A DNA stretch of 64,000 nt. Origin: Castanea sativa (taxonomy: Eukaryota > Streptophyta > Magnoliopsida > Fagales > Fagaceae). Location of the stretch: NCBI RefSeq assembly GCF_040712315.1, contig NC_134015.1, positions 58,419,964 through 58,483,963 of the forward strand, written 5' to 3'. Under the pieces are notes generated by a model. That model was given only the letters and a program-made list of their open reading frames with translations, had not been told where the DNA came from and did not search any database. Position numbers and translations under genes: made by a program. Positions 44,145 through 54,051 of the stretch are shown in pieces (the first letter of the stretch is position 1; each line of letters opens with the position of its first letter).

Positions 44145-45360
44145 TAATAAACAATTTTTTCTGCATATTTTTTAACAATATTAATCATGTAAATTTTTAG
44201 TTAAGTTCATATATTACCTTGTAGAGAGGTGCATAATTGGTGCCTATCAAACTTCATAGGATCTATACATTGTTATATATTTCTTTATACATTGTTATAT
44301 ATTCTGCTTAAACACAATCGATATCATTAGGAAATTGTCTAAAAATCAAACTGAATTAACCATTGTTTTTTGGAGAGAGAGAACCTCTCATATTAATGAA
44401 TTGACAGTAAAATAATATCAAATTCTTGGTCAATCACATTGTCCATCAATCAATTAATTATAACTTGTTTCATGGCCATATTTAACAAAAAGAAAGGAAT
44501 TACTAATAACAAATTTCATAATTTAAATCAAAATTCAAATCTAAATATATAAATAGTACTTAAAAAAAAATCAGAACCAATTACTTTTCACAAACTTCAA
44601 CAACAAATTTTTTTATCAAAAAAAAAAAATCAACAACAAATCTTACAAACCTCAAAACCTCACCGTTAATGAACATATTCTAAGATAAAAATTGATAAAT
44701 AAAAGTGTAGAGATTTTTATTATTTTTTTTATAATTCAATAGTTACAACGGGGGTATTTTAACATAAAAAGCAAACCAAAGCCGTCCTCATGAAAAAGTC
44801 AATCTTTTATAAGAATACATAAAAGCACAATCCCAAAAAATTTGTTTGGTTTGATTTATTTATTTATTTATTGAAGAAAAATTGCATTAAGTTTTATTGG
44901 GTTTGAATTTGAAACAATGAAAAGGAACCATAGACAATCACAGGCACAAAATAAAATAAAATCTTTACAAAAAAAAAATAAAAAACCAATCATATATCTA
45001 CTCAACAAAAATTACCACACTTTCTATTTTATTAACAATTAGAATAAAAATAATCACAAGTAGTATTAAACTTAGGCAAGAGTTTTAATACACAACTAAT
45101 TATGTTTATATTTTCTAATAATTCAGTCAATTATATATATTTTTATGATTAAAAAATTGTGTTTATATTTAAATGCATCCATGTATATTCAAGGGTACAT
45201 GCTAGTTAATTAAAAATCTAAAGTCACTGCCCACAGACCTACTTATTGACAAGAAATTCACTCCCTTGGACGTCTTCTAATTATCATTCACATTTCAAAA
45301 TTGTAAACTTCAATTTAAGGTATCATTAACCTTTTACCGTAAGTTTGAGAAAGAGTGGAA
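44145..45360. other. Gene-free A+T-rich stretch after element F
   Basis: No coding sequence or clear element seen. Continues the target site of F (TACTTAATAAAC). Confidence 0.6.
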
Positions 45361-45421
45361 TAGAGACTAGGGATTCAAAATGTACATTTTGAATCCCCAC
45401 TAGGTCTAACCCTAGTCTCTA
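45361..45421. repeat. Nested perfect palindromes
   Basis: A perfect 28-base palindrome at 45370-45397 (half-site GGGATTCAAAATGT) lies inside a 12-base perfect inverted repeat: TAGAGACTAGGG at 45361-45372 and its complement at 45410-45421. The two share bases, so two mutually exclusive hairpins are possible. A TATATATA follows at about 45430. No ORF nearby. Confidence 0.85.
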
Positions 45422-46301
45422 TAGCCTCTATATATACCACCTTGATGCTTATAGTTCTTTAAACACAAACTTGATCATATACTAAAAATGTAGTTATCGA
45501 GCCAAATCATGTAACTCTCATGTTCGTTCTCTCTCCATTTCTTGTTTCCATTTTCTATAAAATTTTGTTTACAATATTCTTTTCCCATTAATTTCGACAG
45601 TACAATTGTCTCCTAAAATACATTGTAGATTTTTAGCAAAATATTATGATAGACTTTAAATTTAGACTCAAACCTTACCTTAGGGGCACTTAGTATGAGA
45701 TAATATTTTAGGAATCTTAAGAATGTTGAAAGATTCTCTCACATTCTTAGATTTGGTTGCAAATCACATAAGGGAATCAAATGTTTGTGGGTATTTTGAT
45801 TCGCACTTAATCCCATTTTTATAGGAATGTGAATTTCCTTTAAAAAATGATGGGTACTCCCATTCCAATATCTAGAGGAAATCCAAATTCTAGCACTTGA
45901 AAAAAGTTACATTTTTTTATTTATTTTTATAAACATGCAATTATATACATTCTTCCCTACCGTGTAACAAATAAAAATAAACCTAAAAAGAGCTAGATGT
46001 CTTTATCTTTTCACCCTCCAATTAGTCTTTTTTTTTTTTTTTTTTAGGATCTCTTTTATCTGGGTTTAAGTTAGATGCTAAAAGAAATTAAATTATTTTT
46101 ATTAACAAGAAATGATGTCCTGATTGCCATGTAGAACACATATTTTAATAATTATTTTCATATTATACACATAATACATGTTCAAAAATATTAGACTAAA
46201 GTTTTAGTGAATTTATCATGATTTATAATTTATATTTTGTTTCTCATTATTTATTTGAAAAAAAAAGTTAAGAAAAAAATACCAATGTAAAGATGCTTTG
46301 A

Positions 46302-46332
<31 letters not shown>

Positions 46333-46545
46333 TAATTCCTATAAAATTCATAGAAATAAATCAAATATAAAAATCTCATATGCTCTAGAATCTTATTAAA
46401 TTTCTAATTAAAACAAACATACAAATATTATATTCCCAGGCATCGAAGAAGTTGTAGGGATCACATTCTTCACGGCATTTCTCAATGACGGAACTAATAT
46501 AAATTCCTCCAAGCCAAACCCTATTCATCCACTTTTGCCTACCTT
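45422..46545. other. Gene-free stretch downstream of the ankyrin gene
   Basis: A+T-rich. Contains a (TA)n run at about 46310-46333 and a T run at 46029-46047. The stretch 45680-45850 has short GAATCTTAAGAATG and AATCCCATT..AATG inverted blocks suggesting a decayed MITE. Confidence 0.5.
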
Positions 46546-46558
46546 ATTTATTTATTTA
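46546..46558 (-). terminator. Polyadenylation signal of the ankyrin gene
   Basis: Sense TAAATAAATAAATAA contains overlapping AATAAA hexamers about 40 bases after the stop at 46596. Confidence 0.55.
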
Positions 46559-46595
46559 TAGCAAATAAGTAATAAACACATAAGCCAAACATACT

Positions 46596-47201
46596 TTAAC
46601 AACTAACCTTAGTCGTCGTTGTCTCAGCAACAGATTGCGGTATGCAGAGTATCACTATTAGTAGTTCGAGCATAAAAAGAATGGAGATGAAAACTCCAAT
46701 GACAAGGGTGGCAGTGGAAAGGGCGGAGGACTGTCTTAAGACTCCGTATGTGGCCGTAATGAAGCTTACCCCCATGGCGAACATGGCAACAGTGGTGCAA
46801 ACAAGCTGACTCTTGAATAGTCCACTGATCGCTCCATCAGGCCACAGCGGGGCAAAAAGGTGGGCAAAAACCGAAAGGCTGGAGAACATCAGGGCTATTG
46901 TATTGCTCATAAGAAATGCCTTGAAAGCTGAACTTCTTCCGAGAATTGCTTGGCCCTGTTCCGAGCCCTTTTCGCTGATGTAACCACCGGGCATGGTGAA
47001 ACCAGCCGCGAAAGATACTGTTGCTATGAGTGTGGCCACAAGCAAATGCGGATCTTTTCCATTCCGGAATTGGTCGATGATGTCGTCTTTGGGTTTGGTC
47101 TCTTCAGGTTTGGTGATGATATCATTATCGTCTTTCGGTTTTGTAATTTGCACAATATTAGGTCTACAGCCAACCTCTTTCAAGCGTCTTACCATCCTCT
47201 C
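46596..47201 (-). CDS. Ankyrin/PGG gene exon 3 (PGG domain, stop)
   Basis: Residues 286-486. The acceptor is TGTATTTTAG|GAGAGG. The linker has two copies of TKP..ETKPKDD-like sequence. The PGG domain begins HLLVATLIATVSFAAGFTMP, followed by GGYISEKG and GQAILGRSSAFKAFLMSN. Hydrophobic helices are at about residues 338-354, 383-404, 415-435 and 447-472. The exon ends TKVSC then TAA at 46596. An ACTAAG|GTTAGT donor-like site lies just before the stop and could allow splicing to a further exon such as the orphan PGG exon at 32070, but nothing requires it. Confidence 0.85.
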   Translation of the reverse strand, partial: ERMVRRLKEVGCRPNIVQITKPKDDNDIITKPEETKPKDDIIDQFRNGKDPHLLVATLIATVSFAAGFTMPGGYISEKGSEQGQAILGRSSAFKAFLMSNTIALMFSSLSVFAHLFAPLWPDGAISGLFKSQLVCTTVAMFAMGVSFITATYGVLRQSSALSTATLVIGVFISILFMLELLIVILCIPQSVAETTTTKVSC

Positions 47202-50200
47202 CTAAAATACATTGTGGACTTTAAGCAGAATATTATAATAGAATTTATATTTAGACTCAAATCTTATTTTAGTGATATTCATGTTACTTTTACTTTATCA
47301 TATTTTCAAGAAAAATTAAAAATTAAAAATTAAAAATGTTAACCGAAAGGTCTGAAACACACAGCAACAATTTAAAATTAAAATAAAAATTGGAGGCTCC
47401 CGGATTCCTAAATTTTTCAGAGGATTTCGATCCTTAAAAACATTAAAAGGTCTCAATAGCCAGGATAAATTGATTTTCCCCTTTATGTTTTTCGAGGAAC
47501 TAATATTTTTCTTCTCTAAACTATGAAGTCATTTAGAAATTTCCCCCCTAAATAAGCATTTGTTTCATTTATACACAAATTTGAAAGAATTGGGTCTAAT
47601 TGCAATTACAAAATTACCCCCGTTGGTTGTAATGGAACCTCAACTTCGTTTAATTTAACCTTTATATATAATATATTGATACATTTCTTTCAAATTAGAA
47701 TGTCTATCGAAAAAAAACAATAGTTTATGGTGAAATTTTTTTTTTTTTGTTAAAGTTAAGTGTCCTCTAAGTTAGACGAGCTCACCTTCACCATGGCATC
47801 CAAGTTATCGGCTAAAGTGATGACGTCTAGAGCATTCTGACCTCCATTATCGATTAGTTCACAACAATCTGGACAACTGGAGAGGAGCTCTTCTATGACG
47901 CCTATATGGCCTTGGCTAGCTGCAAAATGAAGAGCTGTCTTGTTTTCCTTTTTATCGGCAATGTAGGCAGTACAGTTGTCAAACTCTAACAATAGTTTCA
48001 CCAACGATTTTTGACCAGAAAGCGCAGCATAGTGAAGAGGAATCCACCCTTGTTGGTCTGGTATTTTGGTTGTAGTCCGTGCAGCATCGTGTGAAAGTAT
48101 TGTACTGATCATCTCTAGAACAAAGTAATTATGCATTATTGTTTGAAAATGAAAACATGCATGAAATTAAAGACATACTTCCGGGAATAATTATATAAAT
48201 ATCTTGAAGAGGAAATCCAAATTTAGAGAGAATTCTTCCACCCCAAGGTCTACCGCTTAAAATTTTTTGAGAAAATTACATATTTGAACCCTATTCTATA
48301 CACTATATGTCAATTTAGTCCCTAATGTTTCAAATGTATCAGTTTAATCCCTAAGCTTTTGCTATTGTGTCAAAATAGTCCCTGTTGTTAGATAATGGAT
48401 GAAAAATACTGACGTGGCTAACAGTGATATTAAAATATTATTATTTTTGCCAATTGAGCTGCCACATCAACAGCCACGTGTCCTTAATTTATATAAATAA
48501 ATAAATAAAAAAGAAATCAAAGGTTTGAATAATAGCATCTGTCTAATTGGTATCACTTGTGAATCCTGCGCCATGAATATCAATGGTTGTAAGTTGTAAC
48601 AACCTTGCTTGTTTGACGAAGATTGGGGTCCTGCTCCATGAATCTGGACAGTTGGCTTAGACAATCAAGTAGTTGCTTCATGTGTTTGTGATAAAGGATT
48701 TGGAGGTGGATATGACAAATTTTTACAAATTACAATCAGGGTAACTGTTTAGAGCTGCAGTTGAAGAGAAAAAACCAGCCAGAAGATCACACAATGGGTG
48801 TAATGGCAGACTATTCTCTCCCAATACAAACTAAAGATTGGATCTTTTCTTTTCTGTTTTTAGAAAAAGTTTGTATCTTTTTATTTCCACTGCAGATTTG
48901 GGTTAGAACTTAGAACCTTCATATGACGTAGATCCATATTCTATTTTTGTGATTTTGGTTTTTTTTTGGGGCTACATTACTGTTAGTGCTCTCACTATGG
49001 TTTTATTATTAAGAATAGGACATTGTTTTATTAAGAATAGGGAGCAGAGGAAGGCAAGGGGTGGGAGAGGATGAAGGTGCATCGGCCAAAGAGATTGGGA
49101 GGGAGAGGTTTTAGATTTGGGGGAAAAAAGCCAGTCTTTTGTTTTTGTTTTTAAATAAATAAATGAGGACACATGGTTGTTGATGTGTTTGTTTTTTAAT
49201 CTAATGTGGCAGTATAGTTGGCAACTAATGTAGCAAGAAAAATAATTTTTTATTGTTCCATTTGACACATCAACTTTTTTCATCCAAAAGATAACGACAA
49301 TGACTAAATTAACACGACACTGAAAAGGTTAGGGACTAAAATGACCAAATTAAAAGGTTAAGGACCAAATTGAAATATGATGTAAATGATAAGGACCAAC
49401 TTTATAATTTACTAAAAAAAATTTCATGGTTTTCATGGACAAGAATATTTGGTTTCCTTTAATTTTTTATTTTTTATTTTTATACAAGATTGTGAAGCTC
49501 ATATACTTAGTAGTAATTTTTATTATTCACTAATTAACTAAAGAGTCTGAATTTGGTAAGGATAAGGAATAAATTAAACCTATATTTTAGGTCATTCAAT
49601 AAGAGATTGTCACATCAATATTTTACTTAAAATTCAATGCATCCTACCACACTTAATAATATCTTAATAAACTCTCAATTTGGTTGGATTTATATATGAG
49701 TAAGAATTAATTGGGTATAATTGTGCTTATTCTTATATATGTGATAAGAAGATGTGATATGTTGAGATTGCAGGGATAAAAAATGGGTTTTACACCACAT
49801 CCTTACCGAATTTATTCTCTTAACTAAATACTATAAATATAAAATATATTAATTAATAATTAAATAAAACTTATGTGAGCCATATTAAGTCTCCTAATCG
49901 AAACTAAGTTTACATTCTCCCAATTGTCTCATATGATACTCAATTTACTTCATAGGTGATAGTTACTTTATATGGCCATCATACTACTGCTCATGCCATG
50001 TAATTGCGAAATACCCCTATTAAAATAAAAAATTTAATACATAAATTATTACAATAGTACCCTTATTATGGTGGGAAGTATGGTTTTAAAAAACCGATAT
50101 AGTCAAAAAACCGAAATAGGGAGTAGTTCTCGGTTATATAGTCAGATCGGAGTCAGACTGATGATGTCATAAATAAATAATAAATAATTATTAAATTATA

Positions 50201-50308
50201 AAAATAAATAAATAACTTTATAACTAATCATTTTAACTAAAAAAATTTAAATAATAGTAAAATATTAAACATTAACTTTCCAACTTTTGGACACCACTTA
50301 ACAAAATT

Positions 50309-50367
<59 letters not shown>

Positions 50368-53300
50368 GTTTGATTCAAGTTATACCTAGTGTAACTCTAA
50401 GCAATGTTACACCACTCAATATCTTTTAATTGAATTTGAATTTTAACAAATCCACCATTAGATTACATTTTCTTTGTATATTCTCCGTACTTACAAATTT
50501 TCATGGTGATCAAAAATTAATAGTCATGTCATCAATTAATTGTTTAAATTCAAATTTTTGTAGTTTAAAATAATGCATAAAATATGAGGTTATGGATCGG
50601 ATAGTAAAAAACATCTAATTGACATAAAAATTGGCAAGAATGTTAAAAAAATATAAAACGTGTAATTCAACGGTGGGATTTTCAAAATATGAATTCTATA
50701 ACAAGTTATTAGATGGTGTAACATTACTTAGTATTACACTAGGTGTAACTTCAACCCAACTCAACCCAACCCTATATATATAGAAGTAGCCACTACAAAG
50801 TATTTTAGTTATTTTCTAAATTTCCAAATAACAAAAAGTAAGAGCCTGTTTGATACGTGTATTTAAACAACAGTTTTCAGTTTTGTTCCATGCATTACAG
50901 TGCATGATACTCCCAAAGTTTATGAGCCATTAGTTTTTCATGAATGCACTATTTATTAGTCATTCATCTCCTCCTTTAACTTTCACTAGTCGCAGACCCA
51001 CATGTTGGGTCCGTTTGGATAGAACTTATTGCTGAAAACTGAAAACTGAAAATACTGTAGCAAAATAATTTTTAAATGTGTAAAAAATTACTGTTTACTC
51101 TTTTTTTACTGTTCATATGCTTTAGTGCACTGTTCATGTCCCATGAACAGTGCACTAAGCGCTGGTCTTAAAAAAAAAAAAAAAAAAGGTGGAAAGCTGG
51201 ACGCAGACGCAACGTGCTATCCAAACCCTCTCGTTATGCGTAATAAATTTTTTTTATGGTGATCTCTTTTTATTTATTTATTTATTTTTAATTATAATAA
51301 TTATAATTATTATTACTATTATTATTATTATTTTGCAATTTAGACTAAGGTTTAAAAGAAGAAAAGAAAAAAGAAAAAAAAGGGTATATACGAGGTTTTT
51401 ATTAATTTTAAAAAATAATGAAAAATCAATCGATTATATTACTCCATAAATCACACATTACATACACTACATGTAATATCCTAAAAAACTTATAAATTAT
51501 ATCACAAATCCATCATTCAACTACATAATCAATAAAATAAAATAAAAACTACAACATGAATTACCTTCTAAAGTATTACTTGAAATTTTCCCAATTACTG
51601 GGTGAGCTTAAATTCAAATAAATAAAATTATTTATTAAGAAACAGTTCTTTTCATAAAATGTCCTCATTAAACGTTACAATGTTTAAAAGGAAAACCAAT
51701 AATTACTAAGTCATCTTAATTATCATTTTTAATAAAATTTATTATTAAAAAATAATACATTTTTTCTCAGGAAGGTTACTTAGTAAAAAAAAAAATTAAT
51801 AAAAGTTATTGATGACATTTTTTGTATCATTAAAAAGTATATAAAATTTGGAAATTGTTCTTTTAGTTTTAAACAAACTTTCTCAACCCAATTTTTTCTA
51901 CCCTACAATCCAAAAGGTAGCTTGTGATGATTGTAACTCTTTTTATTTGCCAGTTCATATTGTTTCTATAAATTTTTCTGATGTAAAATATTTTAAAACA
52001 AGAAGATTATATGATTGACTAATTTGTTAACAACATTATCATTATTCACATAGCATTGTAACAATAATTAACATTATATGAATTTTTGCATAATCATATG
52101 TAGGGGATTACAATTTGACCTCTTACAACTACTCTAAAAATAAACCCGCGTGGTGTGATGTCGAATGTCATAAAAGATTTAAGTGTGTCTTACACATCAC
52201 CAATTAGTTTTGAGATGGAGTGACATAGCTCACGGTCCAACAAATGGTATTAGAGGCAAGGTTATGAGTTCAAGTTAGGAGAGTGTCATTGTGAGGGAGA
52301 GATTGTTGGGGGACCATAATTTGACTCCCTAAAATTTCTCAAAAAACAAGCTCGCGTGATGCGATGTCGTATGCCATAAAAGATTTGAGCGTGTCTTTTC
52401 ATCACCAATTGGTTTTAAAGTGAAATGGCATAGCTCACGATCCAACGTTATATAATCTTGTTATTTTTAATCATAGTTTTCTCCTTAAGATAAATTGATT
52501 ATATTTTCTAATTAAATTTTATTTTACCCAGTTTTTTTATTAATTCATTGTAGAATTTTTTTTTTTTTTTAATATGCTCTAGTTGAGCCACATCAATGAC
52601 AATGTCATTATCTTTTTCTTTCTAGTTTTTCCTATAATATTTTTTAACAAATACTTATCTTAGGTGAATAAAAATATCTATTATTTAACAATCTAAATAT
52701 CATATTTCTCTTATTTTTAACTATTGTAATTATTAATTTCTCAATTTATTGTTACAATTTCTCCAACCTTACTTCCTTTGGCCTTTTCATCTCCTCACTA
52801 CTATCTAAATTGGCCTCTCCCCATGCATAAAGTGTTTGGGTGCTTATGGGAGAAAAGGCTTTTAGCTGTGGGATTAGCTGTATATTGTAATTATCTCATA
52901 AAAAAAAATTATATCTACTACTGTTTACCTTAGTTTATATGAGGTATAATATATAATTTATTCTTTAAAATTTATTGAAGATAATTTGTTATCCTTCAAA
53001 AATTGAACTATTTCTAAAAGTATTTTCCATCTCTTTATCTCTATAAATATATCATTCTATCATTTTGGATTTTTTTATTATTAAGAAACTTGGGTGTGTT
53101 TGATAGATATCATTATTATTTTTAAATAGTCTATATTCTTCAAACTTATTTTTAGTGTGTTATGTTTTTTTTTGTACAACTAAATTTTTTTAATTTTCCA
53201 ATTAATGATTTTAATTTCTCATTCTCTTAAAGAGATTATCATGATAATCAAACCTCGTCACAAACTTATAATTGATATTACTCAAAGAATTGATAAATAC

Positions 53301-53374
53301 AATCTACATTCATGTATATTACTCAAATAATTGATAGACACATTCAAACACATAGCCATGTGGATTTTATGCGC

Positions 53375-53412
<38 letters not shown>

Positions 53413-53977
53413 CTCAAAAAAAAAATGTAGATTTTATTTTAATAAAAACTTAAATTCTCACTTCTAAAATATCTAAGAATTAACTCAAATCAAAACTATA
53501 AGAGGGAGTGAGAGTAAATATGGTGGGGAACTCAAAAAACACACTACCAAAATGTATCAAACCAAACTAAAGATACAAAAAGTTCATAGATCCAAAATAG
53601 AGTTGCAAGAAAGAATAAAAGAGAGAGAGAGAAAGAGAGTAATCAATTTTTTTTTTTTTTTTTTTGGAGAGAATTTGAGAAAAATAGTAGATTTATATAA
53701 AAGAAGATGAGTAAAAGAATACTCAAAAGAAAATGTACTGTTGCGACCAACAAATTATCCAAGTCATGCTATCTATGTAATAGGATAACATTATATTATT
53801 ATATACTATATAATGTCATAGGACAATATCTATAAATCAAAGAAAAGAAAAGAAAAAAAACATAACAAATTAAAATACTACCAAATCGCATTAACCTAAA
53901 GTAGTGTTCATCACAAAGATTCATTAACCTAAATTAGAGATGTAATCAAGAATTAAAAATCCACCGAAAGAAAGAGG

Positions 53978-54051
<74 letters not shown>

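Noticed and set aside
51189..51449. 86-codon plus-strand frame
   Set aside because: Crosses a MITE end and (ATT)n/(A)n repeats; no domain.
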